Notes: generated by a model from the letters alone, not told the origin. A stretch of DNA of 40,847 bases from Phycisphaera sp. (GCA_023300125.1 JALZVY010000101.1:1-40847), one strand, 5' to 3'. Numbered from the stretch's first letter, positions 7,719 to 16,532 are shown. Translations and numbers: made by a program.

Positions 7719-8726
7719 ATGCCCCTCAGCGTTCTCATCCCCAGCCACGGCCGACCCGACAAGCTCCGCCGCTGCCTCGAAGGGCTTGCGCAACAGACCC
7801 TCGCCCCCGCCCAGGTCCGCGTCGCGCTCGACGGCGGCGACGCGGCCGAAGCCCGCGCTCTCAAGACAGCCTTCGCCAGCGCACTTCCACAGCTCACCGT
7901 CACCGCCGTGCCCCGCGCCGGCTACATGCCCGCGCGGCAGGCCCTGCTCGAAGCCGCCACCGCCCCCATCACGCTCTCACTCAACGACGACGTCGTCCCC
8001 CACCCCATGCTCGTCGCCGAGCACACCGCCATCCACGCCGCCGCAAGGCCCGCCGTCGGGGTCGGACACAGCCCCTGGGTTCAACCCAACCGTCCCACAC
8101 GGTTCGACCAGGTCGTGGCCGATTCAGGGCTTGTCTTCTTTGACCCGGTCACCGCACAGGCGCGCGGCGAGACGTTGACCTACCGCCACGCCGTGGGCCT
8201 GAACTTCTCTTTCAACACCGCGGACGCGCGCCGGCTCGGCGGCTTCGCCGATTTCCCTCACACCTACGGTTACGAAGACATCGAGATGGCGTGGAAACTC
8301 AACTTCCACGCCAACGCCCAAATCGTCTTCTCCCCCGATGCCCGCGCCGATCACGATCACCGTTACCAACCGCGTGACGTAGCTCAACGCGAATACAACC
8401 TCGGCCGCGCCGCCTGGCTCATCGCCGGCTTCAGCCCCGACTTCGCCGCCGAGCTCTTCGGCCGCGACATCCGCAGCGACGACGAGCTTCTCTACACCCA
8501 ACAGTTCCTCCGCCACCAGCGGACCGACGCCGCCCGCATCGAGCGCCGCTTCCTAACGCTTGACCAGCAACCCGCCGACCCATCACGTCCGGCCTGCGAA
8601 AGCGAGCGCGACGCCGAGCACTGGGTCATGCTCAAGCGCTATCTCTGGCGCTGGGGGCTTTGGGACGCCGCGCACACCCTCGATCCGCGCTTCGGGCTGC
8701 TCGCCGACACGCCCGACCTTCCCTAG
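7719..8726 (+). CDS. Glycosyltransferase family 2
   Basis: The 335-residue product begins with the GT2 fold signature MPLSVLIPSHGRPDKLRRCL. It continues with a donor-binding VALDGGD, SLNDDVVPHP as the DXD-like metal site, and FADFPHTYGYEDIEMAWKL as the GYEDxE acceptor/base motif. These are the usual elements of inverting GT-A enzymes. No membrane segment is seen. The frame is open 29 codons upstream, but ATG at 7719 starts the first beta strand and carries the -10-like box just before it. It is transcribed divergently from the methyltransferase at 6967-7620 and ends 22 bp from the convergent GT2 at 8749. It probably adds one sugar in surface-glycan assembly; donor and linkage are unknown. Confidence 0.85.
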   Translation: MPLSVLIPSHGRPDKLRRCLEGLAQQTLAPAQVRVALDGGDAAEARALKTAFASALPQLTVTAVPRAGYMPARQALLEAATAPITLSLNDDVVPHPMLVAEHTAIHAAARPAVGVGHSPWVQPNRPTRFDQVVADSGLVFFDPVTAQARGETLTYRHAVGLNFSFNTADARRLGGFADFPHTYGYEDIEMAWKLNFHANAQIVFSPDARADHDHRYQPRDVAQREYNLGRAAWLIAGFSPDFAAELFGRDIRSDDELLYTQQFLRHQRTDAARIERRFLTLDQQPADPSRPACESERDAEHWVMLKRYLWRWGLWDAAHTLDPRFGLLADTPDLP

Positions 8727-8748
8727 CCCTCCCCGCGCCGCCTACCGC

Positions 8749-9918
8749 TTACTCCACCAAACGCCACACCGGCCGCCCGTCGCCCGCCACCAACGCCGCC
8801 AGACCCGGCCCCTGAGCCGGGTTGCGGTTGGTCACCGCCCACCCGTCGAAATCCAGCCCGCAAGCCTGGGCCCGCGTCATCACCGCCGCACCGCGATAGT
8901 CCAGCCCCGCAAACGCAGGCCCGTCGTCCGCCACCGCCACCACCTCAAGCCCCAGCGCCGCGCACGCCCACCACACCGGCCACAGCGTCTTTGAATACCC
9001 CAGCAGCACCACCCGCCGCACCCCACAGCGCTCCGCCCACGCCCCCAGCCCCTGCTCAATCGCCTTAAAACAAAACAGCGCCTCGATCGCCCCGGGGCCC
9101 AGCGGCGTTGGCGCCGACGCCCGAGGCGCCTCTCCAACGTAAGCGCGGGACTCCGCCACCACCGCCGCCACATCCACCGCGTCCCCGGCGTAAGCCAACA
9201 GCGCGGTATAGCGAGCCAGCCAGTCTTCACGCAGCATGTCGCCCAGCGGCGCCGCAAACCAGCGGTCCAGCAGCACCAGGTTGTTGCGAAGGTCCAACCG
9301 CGCGATCCGCGCCGGCTGACGAGCCACCTGCGTCTTGTCGTGGTCAAACCTCACCGCCTGATCGCGCGCCACCCCGTGCCCCGCCGCCAACACCCGAAAC
9401 ACCAGTTCGTACTCCTCTGCCCGGTAAACAAACCCCGCATCGAACCCCCCCACCTCCAGAAACACATCACGACGCACCACCAACCCGCAGCCCGGCGGCA
9501 CCAGCGGCAGCGCCGCAGCGTCCTGCCCTCCACCAGGCAAGTACACCGGCCCGCCCAACACCGCCACGTCAGGCTCGGCCGCCAGGTGGGCCAGGGCCGC
9601 CACCACCGTCCCCGCCCGCGGCCAGCTGTCGTCATCCAAAAACACCACCACCTCGCCGCGGGCCGCCGCCACCCCTGCATTTCGGGCCCCACAGCCGCGG
9701 TTTTCGCCCAGAGGCAGCGGCACCACCCGCGACGCCGGCTCGGCCGCAGCGTTGGCCAGCCAAGCCGCCGTCCCGTCCGACGAACCGTTATCCACCACCA
9801 CCGCCTCCCAATCCCCTGAAGCCAGCCCCTCGCCCGCCATCAACTCCGGCAGCCGTCCCAGCGTCTGGGCCAGCACCGCCCGACGGTTGTAAGTCATGAT
9901 CACGAAAGAAACCCGCAT
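8749..9918 (-). CDS. Glycosyltransferase family 2 with extra C-terminal domain
   Basis: The 389-residue product starts with the GT2 segment MRVSFVIMTYNRRAVLAQTL. It then shows VVVDNGSSDGT, VVVFLDDDSWP as the DXD site, and a YRAEEYELVFRVL segment in the position of the catalytic ED motif. After about residue 290 there is a second domain beginning GVRRVVLLGYSKTLWPVWWA, with a Rossmann-like glycine stretch and VVAVADDGPAFAGL. This resembles nucleotide- or sugar-binding Rossmann domains but I cannot name it. ATG at 9916-9918 is chosen because the homologous strand starts there, although the frame stays open to 10287. It converges on the GT2 at 7719-8726. A cytoplasmic role in glycan assembly is likely. 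Confidence 0.8.
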   Translation of the reverse strand: MRVSFVIMTYNRRAVLAQTLGRLPELMAGEGLASGDWEAVVVDNGSSDGTAAWLANAAAEPASRVVPLPLGENRGCGARNAGVAAARGEVVVFLDDDSWPRAGTVVAALAHLAAEPDVAVLGGPVYLPGGGQDAAALPLVPPGCGLVVRRDVFLEVGGFDAGFVYRAEEYELVFRVLAAGHGVARDQAVRFDHDKTQVARQPARIARLDLRNNLVLLDRWFAAPLGDMLREDWLARYTALLAYAGDAVDVAAVVAESRAYVGEAPRASAPTPLGPGAIEALFCFKAIEQGLGAWAERCGVRRVVLLGYSKTLWPVWWACAALGLEVVAVADDGPAFAGLDYRGAAVMTRAQACGLDFDGWAVTNRNPAQGPGLAALVAGDGRPVWRLVE

Positions 9919-9961
9919 GGGGCCCCAATGGACCCGATTCAGCCCCGCGCCGCAAGCGGGC

Positions 9962-9990
9962 TTGCATCCGCGGGCAGAACCCGCCATAAT
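9962..9990 (+). promoter_or_regulatory. Promoter of rpsT
   Basis: TTGCAT (9962-9967) and CATAAT (9985-9990) are separated by 17 bases. A start near 9997 would give a leader of about 87 nt before rpsT. The promoter lies just inside the upstream region of the divergent GT2 gene. Confidence 0.6.
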
Positions 9991-10083
9991 CTTCGGCTCG
10001 GCGTCGCCGGCCCCCTTCGGGCCGTGCCCCTGTCCCCAATTAGAATTCCCGGCCGCCTCGCGGCCCACGCACCAGGCAACACC

Positions 10084-10353
10084 ATGGCCAACTCCGTCCA
10101 AGCCAAGAAACGCATCAAGCAAAGCCTCAAAGCCCGCGCCCGCAACCGCTGGGTCAAGAACGGCTTCCGCACCAAGATCAAAGCCTTCGACGAAACGCTG
10201 CTGCACGGCAGCGTCGAGCAGGCCGAGACCGAACTCAGCGCCATCTACAAAGACCTGGACCAAGCCGCCTCGGGCCCGGCCCTGCACAAAAACACCGCAG
10301 CCCGCTACAAGAGCCGCCTGACCGCCCGTCTGAACGCCAAGCGCAGCGCGTAA
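10084..10353 (+). CDS. rpsT: 30S ribosomal protein S20
   Basis: S20 is an early-assembly protein of the 30S subunit that binds 16S rRNA. The 89-residue product begins MANSVQAKKRIKQSLKARAR and is rich in Lys, Arg and Ala throughout. It has the expected helical pattern (TKIKAFDETL, AETELSAIYKDLDQAA) and the C-terminal HKNTAARYKSRLTARLNAK signature. The length matches the family. ATG at 10084 matches the conserved N-terminus; the frame continues 52 codons upstream but that part is not S20-like. It has its own promoter (9962-9990) and a strong terminator (10382-10420), so it is probably a single-gene unit. Confidence 0.97.
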   Translation: MANSVQAKKRIKQSLKARARNRWVKNGFRTKIKAFDETLLHGSVEQAETELSAIYKDLDQAASGPALHKNTAARYKSRLTARLNAKRSA

Positions 10354-10381
10354 AGCCGTTCACACGGACACAACGTACATC

Positions 10382-10420
10382 CAACAGGGCCACCCTCTCA
10401 TCGGGTGGCCCTGTTGCGTT
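10382..10420 (+). terminator. Intrinsic terminator after rpsT
   Basis: A perfect 14-bp stem (10382-10395 with 10403-10416) encloses a 7-base loop and is followed by CGTTT. It begins 29 bp after the rpsT stop codon. The T-tract is short, but the stem is very strong. Confidence 0.85.
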
Positions 10421-10536
10421 TAGACGATCCGTACACGCCACACAGCCAGAAATACCCCAGCGACCAACGATCCCCCTCTTCACTGGTTCAGTTGGCCACT
10501 TGGCCACGACCCGCACTGCGAGCCCAGCGAGCCCCC

Positions 10537-11013
10537 ATGCAAAACGACCAAGCCAAAACCCTCATCCGCTTTGTCCGCGAGTCTGCCGACCGCCTCGCCG
10601 GGCTCGACCCCACCATCCTCGACGCCAAGGCCGGGCCCCAGGGCTGGAATCCGAAACAAACCATCGGCCACCTCATCGACCTCGCCACCCGCCACCAACA
10701 CGCGCTGGTCGCCGCCGCCGCGCCCAAGCACCAAGGCGAGCTCACCCTGCCCGAGCACGACGCCCAGCACTGGGTCAACCACCAGGGCTACGAGCACGGC
10801 GACTGGAACCAGTTGCTCGTCTTCTGGCTGGCCACCAACTTCCAGATCGCCCAGACCCTGGCGCACACCACCGACGATCACTTCGCCACCCCCGTGCGTG
10901 TGGGCGACGACCCGCCGGTGGGCCTGAAATTCCTGCACGACACCTACGTCGACCTGCTCAAGCAGCACACCCAAGAACTCGACCCCGGGCTCGACACCCC
11001 CGACGCCGACTGA
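10537..11013 (+). CDS. DinB-like protein
   Basis: The 158-residue product looks like a member of the DinB/YfiT four-helix superfamily, whose members often bind a metal through three histidines and include thiol-dependent transferases. Visible elements are the helix-1 segment AKTLIRFVRESADRL, GWNPKQTIGHLIDLATRH with the first His of the triad, the central NHQGYEHGDWNQLLVFWLA segment, and the last helix LHDTYVDLLKQHTQEL with further His residues. ATG at 10537 is chosen although the frame opens further upstream, because the first helix begins there. No Shine-Dalgarno site is obvious. The gene is 120 bp after the rpsT terminator. Its substrate and role cannot be deduced. Confidence 0.6.
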   Translation: MQNDQAKTLIRFVRESADRLAGLDPTILDAKAGPQGWNPKQTIGHLIDLATRHQHALVAAAAPKHQGELTLPEHDAQHWVNHQGYEHGDWNQLLVFWLATNFQIAQTLAHTTDDHFATPVRVGDDPPVGLKFLHDTYVDLLKQHTQELDPGLDTPDAD

Positions 11014-11152
11014 GCCCCGAGCCCCGCGCCACAGGGGCAACGCCCCACACGCCGCCCCCACACCGCGCCACACACCGCCCCCCATACACCCCGTCTGCTA
11101 CCCTCGATCCGACGCCGGCCTGCTTCCGCCCCACCCCCACCCGGCTGCCATC

Positions 11153-13450
11153 GTGACGCTTCTCTCAGACGTAGACCCCTTCATCGGCTGTGCCGCCACC
11201 GACCTGCCCGCGCCGCCTTCGGGCAACATCGCGGCCACCTGGTGGTCCCCCAAGCCCCAAGTCGGCAACACCCACCCCGGCGCCTGCCACCCCTTTGGCA
11301 TGGTCTCGGCCTGCGCCTACTCGGGCGGCTACCCCAGCGGCTACGGCTCCTACGACTTGAACACCGAAGGCCGCCCGGGCGTGCTCTTCGACCGGCTGCA
11401 AGCCACCGGCTTCACCCACTTTCAGCAGTCCGGCACCGGGGCCATCCGCAAGTACTACAACTACGCCCGCGTCACCCCGATGACCGGCCCGCTCGACGCC
11501 CTGGGCACCGCCTGGTCACTCAACGACGAAGAAGCCAGCCCCGGGCGCTACGCCGTCACGCTAGGTGCACCCGACGGCGGCGGGCCCCCGGTGAACATCC
11601 ACGCCCAGCTCACCACCGGGCCCAAGAGCGTGGTCCACCGCTACCACTTCCCCGAGCACCCCGACGCCCGCGTGGTCCTGGACCTCTCGGCGGGCGGCAT
11701 CGCCATCGCGCACGGTCAAACCGTACCCATCCGCGCGGTCGCCGAGCTGCTCAGCCCCGGCGTAGCCCGGGCCAAGGTCTTCGTCGAAGGCGTGCCGCTC
11801 TACATGCACCTGCGCATCACCCCGCCGGGCACCGCCGCCTGGCGGCAAAGCCTGTGGTACGACCGCCGGCTCATGGGCGGGGGCACCCGCCTGGAATTCG
11901 ACTCGATCCGCGCCACCACCCTGCGCCCCTTCGGCTTCATCTTCCGCGGGCCCATCGATCACCGCGAAAGCGTCGAGCTGGCCATCGGCTTCTCCTTGCG
12001 CAGCTTCGACCAAGCCCGCGACAACCTCGAACAAGACGTGCCCACCGGCACCGGCTTCGCCGAGCGCCGCCAAGCCACCGAAGACGCCTGGTCCACCCAC
12101 CTCAACCACACCCAAGTCCAAGGCGGCAGCCCCGCCCAGCGCACCGTCTTCGCCACCGCCGCCTACCGCGCAGCCATCAAGCCCTGCTTCGCCGAAAACG
12201 AGTCGCCCTTCTGGCCCGGCGACGGACCGTTTGTCTTCGACATCTGCACCATGTGGGACATCTACAAAACGCAGATCCCCCTGCTGGCCGCCTTCGCCCC
12301 GCAGCACTTTGTGCAGCTCATCAACGCGCTCACCCGCATCGCCGAAGAAGAAGGCAACTTCCCCATCGGCTACCGCATGGCCCGCGGCGCCGACCGTTTC
12401 TTCCGCCAGGCCAGCGCGCTAGCGCACACCGCCGCCGCCGACGCCTGCGGCCTGGGTGTCACCGGCGTCGACTGGGAATGGGTGCTCACCCACCTCGAAA
12501 GCGATTTGCGGCGCACCTTCGGCGAAGACTACCTGGCCAAAGGCGTGGTCCATCCACTGAGCCACACCCTCGACCTCGCCGCGGGCTACCACTGCGCCGC
12601 ACGCGTGGCCGAGCACGTGGGCGACACCGATCTCGCTGCACAGCTCAGCGCGTTAAGCCATGGCTGGCGTAACGCCTTCGACCCCGCCACAGGCCTGCTG
12701 GCCGAATCCACCTACTACGAAGGCGGGCTCTGGAACTACTCCTTCCGCCTGCTGCCGGCCATGCGCGAGCGCATCGCGCTGTGCGACCCCCAAGGCGATC
12801 CCCACACCGGCGGCGACGACGCCTTCGTCACCCTGCTCGACACCTTCTTCGGCTTCCCCGCGCCCGATGGCACGCCGGCGCCCACCGCCCCGGTGCTCAC
12901 CGCCCCGCCGATCAACGACGACCACCACACCGCGGGCTACGCCCTCAATCGCTTCCAAGGGCTCAACAACGAACCCGACATGGAAGCCCCCTGGGCCTAC
13001 CACTACGCCGGCCGCCCCGACCGTACCGCCCAAGTCGTGCACGCCGCCCTGGCCCACGCCTTTGGCCCGGGCCGCGGCGGCCTGCCGGGCAACGACGACT
13101 CGGGCGGGCTCAGCAGCTGGGTGGTCTGGGCCAGCCTCGGCCTGTTCCCCGTGGCGGGCCAAAACGTGTTCTTGCTGTCCACGCCGTCGTTCCCCACCGC
13201 ACGGCTCGCCATGCCCCACGGCACGCTGGTCATCGAAACCCGCGGCCTGCCCGATGAGCCCCTGGCCCACGACAGCCGCCCGCACTACATCCGCTCAGCC
13301 ACTTTCAACGGCCGCCCGCTCAGCCACAACTGGCTCCCCGGGCGCACCGTGCACGGCGGAGGCACGCTGGTGATTGAAGTCGACACGCAACCCAGCGACT
13401 GGGGCACCGCCCAGGCCGATCGGCCGCCCTCCACCGACACCCCACGCTGA
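11153..13450 (+). CDS. Glycoside hydrolase family 92 protein (exo-alpha-mannosidase-like)
   Basis: GH92 enzymes are calcium-dependent exo-alpha-mannosidases. The 765-residue product matches the family along its length: VDPFIG and NTHPGACHPFGMV at the N-terminus, FTHFQQSGTG in the beta-sandwich part, then FDICTMWDIYKTQIPLL, NNEPDMEAPWAYHYAGRP and GNDDSGGLSSWVVWASLG in the helical (alpha/alpha)6 barrel. The last block includes the conserved acidic segment of the active site. Most GH92 enzymes are secreted, but no signal peptide is seen here. GTG at 11153 is the first possible start, and the family domain begins only six residues later. A cytoplasmic location, or a start-site error, should be considered. 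With manA and several glycosyltransferases nearby it fits mannose-glycan turnover. TACCCT at 11098-11103 is a possible -10 box. Confidence 0.85.
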   Translation: MTLLSDVDPFIGCAATDLPAPPSGNIAATWWSPKPQVGNTHPGACHPFGMVSACAYSGGYPSGYGSYDLNTEGRPGVLFDRLQATGFTHFQQSGTGAIRKYYNYARVTPMTGPLDALGTAWSLNDEEASPGRYAVTLGAPDGGGPPVNIHAQLTTGPKSVVHRYHFPEHPDARVVLDLSAGGIAIAHGQTVPIRAVAELLSPGVARAKVFVEGVPLYMHLRITPPGTAAWRQSLWYDRRLMGGGTRLEFDSIRATTLRPFGFIFRGPIDHRESVELAIGFSLRSFDQARDNLEQDVPTGTGFAERRQATEDAWSTHLNHTQVQGGSPAQRTVFATAAYRAAIKPCFAENESPFWPGDGPFVFDICTMWDIYKTQIPLLAAFAPQHFVQLINALTRIAEEEGNFPIGYRMARGADRFFRQASALAHTAAADACGLGVTGVDWEWVLTHLESDLRRTFGEDYLAKGVVHPLSHTLDLAAGYHCAARVAEHVGDTDLAAQLSALSHGWRNAFDPATGLLAESTYYEGGLWNYSFRLLPAMRERIALCDPQGDPHTGGDDAFVTLLDTFFGFPAPDGTPAPTAPVLTAPPINDDHHTAGYALNRFQGLNNEPDMEAPWAYHYAGRPDRTAQVVHAALAHAFGPGRGGLPGNDDSGGLSSWVVWASLGLFPVAGQNVFLLSTPSFPTARLAMPHGTLVIETRGLPDEPLAHDSRPHYIRSATFNGRPLSHNWLPGRTVHGGGTLVIEVDTQPSDWGTAQADRPPSTDTPR

Positions 13451-13606
13451 CACATCCACCCGCGCGCACTCCTTGGGCAAGCCACTGCACCAGCGGCGCG
13501 CTATCCCGCGCCGCCGCACCCCAACCAGCCCCAACGCGCCCCGCCGCGGCACAGGTTTTGCAATTCATCTTGGGTACGCCTCATTTCCTCCAGCGAAAGG
13601 CCCCCA

Positions 13607-14971
13607 ATGATCGATTTTCCCCACGGTGTTACCCCCCCGCACGTGCAAAACCGCGACGCGCTGCCCAATTTCCGGGCAGACCGCCTCGAAAACAAGCAGC
13701 GTCGCCTGGTCATCATTGTTCGCGCCGACCCGGTGATCTGCGGCCACTCGGGCGAAGCCCGCCACCTCGCCGAAGTCGCGATTAAAAATGGTTTTAGCGA
13801 AGTCAAAATCCTCACCTGGCCCATCGAAACCCTGCAAAAAGCCGGGCTGCCGCTCAAGCCCCTGGACAGCATCGCCCCTTACAGCGACGGCATCACCGTC
13901 GAACGCCCCCCCGCCGTGGGCGACTACAAAGTGCCCGACGGCCGCCTCACCCTCGCGCTCAAAGGCCGCCTGGTCGAGCTCTTCACCGACGGCACCCCCA
14001 CCGTCTGCCTCTCGCTGTACCTCGTGCCCCACACCCAGATCGTCAGCGAAGCGCTCACCGCTGCTCGCTCCACGGGCCTGCCGGTCAACGTCACCACCCT
14101 CGCCGAAGCCGTAGGCAGCGACATCACCAACGTGGTGCGGTCGTGCATCGAAGAAGGCCGCATGGGCCCGGCCATGTACCTCTTCAGCACCTACCTGGCC
14201 AGCGACCGCTGCGTGGCGGTCTCCGCCTACACCCGCGATCTCATCGTGCAGGCCGCGCAAGAAGTGGACGCCGCCTGCGGCACCACCTTCGCCGACCAGT
14301 GCCGCGAACGCGTCGCCATCAGCTACCCCGCCATGGACGCCCACAGCCTGGGCGACGTGCAACCCCAAGACGTCGACGCCGCCCTGGCACGCCGCGGCCT
14401 CACCCGCGACAGCTACGCGCTGTTCCTTTCGCGCATCACCCCGGCCAAAGGCGTGGACGACCTCATCGCCGGCTACAAAGCCTCCGAAGCGCGGCACAAG
14501 ATCAAACTCGTCATCGCCGGCACCGGCCCCGCCCTCCCAGCCATGCGCGCCCTCGCCGCCGACGACCCCAACATCCTCTTCTTCGACGACGTGGACGACG
14601 TTGAAAAACCCCTGCTCATGCACGGCGCCGCCGCCTACGTGCTGCCCAGCAAACCCCGCCCCGAGTTCGTCGAAACCTTCGGCATCGCGCTGGCCGAAAA
14701 AATGCTCGTCGGCGGCGAAGGCCCGGTCATCACCACCGCCACCGGCGGCATTCCCGAAGCCGTCGGCAACACCCACCTGCCCATCGAGGCAGGCAACGTC
14801 GCCTCCATCACCGCAGCCCTGGACCACGCCGTGCTGGGCATGCGCCCCGACGAAAAACAAACCCACGCCGCCGCCGCCCGCGCCTTTGCCATGCAGTTCG
14901 ACCGCACCAACGTCTTCGCCAACCTGCTGGGTGAGTTTGTTGGCGCAGGCGTGGGCACCGGATCGGCGTGA
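13607..14971 (+). CDS. Glycosyltransferase family 4 (GT-B)
   Basis: The 454-residue product has a typical two-domain GT-B layout. The N-terminal acceptor domain has RLVIIVRADPVICGHSGEAR and a segment ending CVAVSAYTRDLIVQA. The C-terminal donor domain has LFLSRITPAKGVDDLIAGY, KLVIAGTGPALPAM, EFVETFGIALAEKML with the EX7E-type motif, and ITTATGGIPEAVG. The opening part is reminiscent of sucrose- or trehalose-phosphate-synthase-like GT4 enzymes. ATG at 13607 has GAAAGG six bases before it. No membrane segment or signal is seen. It follows the GH92 gene by 156 bp on the same strand and may be part of the same unit. An inverted repeat at 14986-15036 separates it from the convergent DUF1501 gene. 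Sugar donor and acceptor are unknown. Confidence 0.85.
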   Translation: MIDFPHGVTPPHVQNRDALPNFRADRLENKQRRLVIIVRADPVICGHSGEARHLAEVAIKNGFSEVKILTWPIETLQKAGLPLKPLDSIAPYSDGITVERPPAVGDYKVPDGRLTLALKGRLVELFTDGTPTVCLSLYLVPHTQIVSEALTAARSTGLPVNVTTLAEAVGSDITNVVRSCIEEGRMGPAMYLFSTYLASDRCVAVSAYTRDLIVQAAQEVDAACGTTFADQCRERVAISYPAMDAHSLGDVQPQDVDAALARRGLTRDSYALFLSRITPAKGVDDLIAGYKASEARHKIKLVIAGTGPALPAMRALAADDPNILFFDDVDDVEKPLLMHGAAAYVLPSKPRPEFVETFGIALAEKMLVGGEGPVITTATGGIPEAVGNTHLPIEAGNVASITAALDHAVLGMRPDEKQTHAAAARAFAMQFDRTNVFANLLGEFVGAGVGTGSA

Positions 14972-14985
14972 CAACGCCGACATCA

Positions 14986-15036
14986 AACCGCCAAGCGACT
15001 GTGTCCCCGTCAAGGGCAAATAGTCGCTTGGCGGTT
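14986..15036. repeat. Perfect 15-bp inverted repeat between convergent genes
   Basis: AACCGCCAAGCGACT (14986-15000) and its exact reverse complement (15022-15036) enclose a 21-base loop. It starts 14 bp after the stop of the glycosyltransferase and lies 48 bp from the end of the DUF1501 gene. There is no clear T-tract on either side. It may serve as a bidirectional terminator or mRNA 3'-end protector, or be a dispersed palindromic element. Confidence 0.7.
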
Positions 15037-15084
15037 CATCTGCCTTGGCGTTGACCAACCTGCACCCCCACGCAGACTCCGCGG

Positions 15085-16359
15085 CTAACTTCTTAAGAAC
15101 CCCAGCGTCTTCTCATTGCTCTTGTAGTCCGGGAAGAAGTTGTGCTCGTCGGCGCGGAAACCGAACAAGCCGTGCAGCGTCTCGGCAAACACGTTGCGGA
15201 AATCCACCTGCACCTTCAGGTCGCGCCCGCCCACCAGCGCCTCCTTCTCCAAGCCCTTCCATCCCCCGCGGATCTTCCCACCCACCACCGGCCCGCCCAT
15301 GGCCAACATGAAACCCGCCCGGCCGTGGTCGGTGCCCTGGTTGCCGTTCTCTGCCACCGTGCGGCCAAACTCGGTCATGGTCAACACCATCGTGCGCTCC
15401 ATCGCCGGGCCCAGGTCCTTGGCAAATGCATCCAGCGACTTGGACAACGTGCCCAACATCCGCGCCATCGTCCCCACGCTGCCGCCCTGCCGGGCGTGGT
15501 GGTCCCACCCGTCGTAATCCATCGCCGCCACTTCCAAGCCCTTGCCCGCTTTAATCAGCCGCGCGACGTTGCGCAGCTGCTGGCCCAGCCGACCCGGCGG
15601 ATAGCCCCCGCCGCCCTGTGACGCCACCCGGTTCAGCTCGCGCAGCTGCGCGATGCCCTCCTGGCCCGACGCGGCGATGCGTTGGCGCATCAACTCTGCG
15701 GGCGTTGGCTTCACCGCCTCGTCCGCCCCCGCCGCATTCAACCGCCGCGCCTCACGGCTCGACGCGCAGTCATACACCCCTTCAAAACGATCCAGCAGGT
15801 GCCCCGACCCGCCCTCGGGCATCGCCAAGACCGGAAACTGACCGCGCAGCGAGCGCGGCAACGTCGCCTGCATCGCCACCGCCCGCAGCTGCATGTCTTT
15901 CGCTGCGTCCACGTGCGTCGCGGTCAAGTAGCGATTCAGCCAGCCCTCGGTCACCTCGCGGCTGCCGGGCGCCGCTCGTTCCATAAAGTCTTGGGCATCA
16001 AAGTGGCTGCGGGTGGGATGCGTCGAGCCCGTGTTCAAAATCGGGCACAACGTGCCCGCGGCATACATGTCCGCCAGCTCCTTCATCGCCGGATGAAAGC
16101 CGAAATAGTTGTTGATCGCCCGCACGTTGTTCACGCCGATCGTCGGCCGAAGCTTGCGGTAGCGCGGATCCCCATAGGGCACGATCGCGTTCAGCGGGTC
16201 CGCCCCCCCACGCAGATAGATCACCACCAGCGTCGGCTTGGGCCCCGCCGCCGCCACCGCTTTGCGCGACGCCTGGGCAAAGGCCGCCGACCCCGGCAAA
16301 GCCAAGCCCGCCAGGGCCGCAGATCCGGTCTTCAACACGTCGCGTCGGGTGGGGTTCAT
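15085..16359 (-). CDS. DUF1501 family protein with Tat signal
   Basis: The 424-residue product has an N-terminal twin-arginine signal: NPTRRDVLKTGSAALAGLAL followed by an Ala-rich cleavage region ending AAFAQA. The mature part matches DUF1501, a sulfatase/alkaline-phosphatase-like family very common in Planctomycetota: TLVVIYLRGGADPLNAIVPY, then HPAMKEL, MDYDGWDHHARQG and TEFGRTVAENGNQGTDHGRA. The last two blocks hold the His/Asp residues that would bind metal. It should act outside the cytoplasmic membrane. Its start is 173 bp downstream of the DUF1800 gene on the same strand, and the two families are regularly found together. The biochemical function of the pair is not established. Confidence 0.88.
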   Translation of the reverse strand: MNPTRRDVLKTGSAALAGLALPGSAAFAQASRKAVAAAGPKPTLVVIYLRGGADPLNAIVPYGDPRYRKLRPTIGVNNVRAINNYFGFHPAMKELADMYAAGTLCPILNTGSTHPTRSHFDAQDFMERAAPGSREVTEGWLNRYLTATHVDAAKDMQLRAVAMQATLPRSLRGQFPVLAMPEGGSGHLLDRFEGVYDCASSREARRLNAAGADEAVKPTPAELMRQRIAASGQEGIAQLRELNRVASQGGGGYPPGRLGQQLRNVARLIKAGKGLEVAAMDYDGWDHHARQGGSVGTMARMLGTLSKSLDAFAKDLGPAMERTMVLTMTEFGRTVAENGNQGTDHGRAGFMLAMGGPVVGGKIRGGWKGLEKEALVGGRDLKVQVDFRNVFAETLHGLFGFRADEHNFFPDYKSNEKTLGFLRS

Positions 16360-16360
16360 G

Positions 16361-16530
16361 GGGTGGGGTTGGGGGTTGCGCCGGCGTTGCCGGCAGGGGT
16401 TGAGGGTTGGGGGTTGGGGGTTAGGGGTTAGGGATTAGGGGTTAGGGGTTAGGGGTTGGAGTCGAAATACGGGTTCATGCCTTTACCCCAATCCCGAACC
16501 CCCAACCCCCAACCCCGGCGGCAACGCCGC
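16361..16530. repeat. Telomere-like GGGGTTA repeat flanked by inverted arms
   Basis: Between DUF1501 and DUF1800 the plus strand carries GGGGTTG/GGGGTTA-type units, most regular at 16415-16459 (GGGTTGGGGGTTAGGGGTTA, then GGGATTA and further GGGGTTA units). The left flank (about 16381-16421: CGGCGTTGCCGGC followed by GGGGTTGAGGGTT) is mirrored as an imperfect inverted copy at about 16496-16530 (AACCCCCAACCCCCAACCCC, then GGCGGCAACGCCG). The G-rich strand could form G-quadruplexes and the mRNA of the minus-strand genes would be C-rich here. No coding potential is seen. Confidence 0.8.
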
Positions 16531-16532
16531 GC

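Noticed and set aside
13565-15058. A 497-codon frame on the minus strand across the GT4 gene
   Set aside because: Its low-complexity Gly/Ala/Val/His/Asp sequence is a shadow of the plus-strand glycosyltransferase, which has full motif support.
16361-16530. The G-rich repeats as a CRISPR array or a real telomere
   Set aside because: Units are contiguous and degenerate, without spacers or cas genes, and the stretch lies inside a gene cluster rather than at a replicon end.
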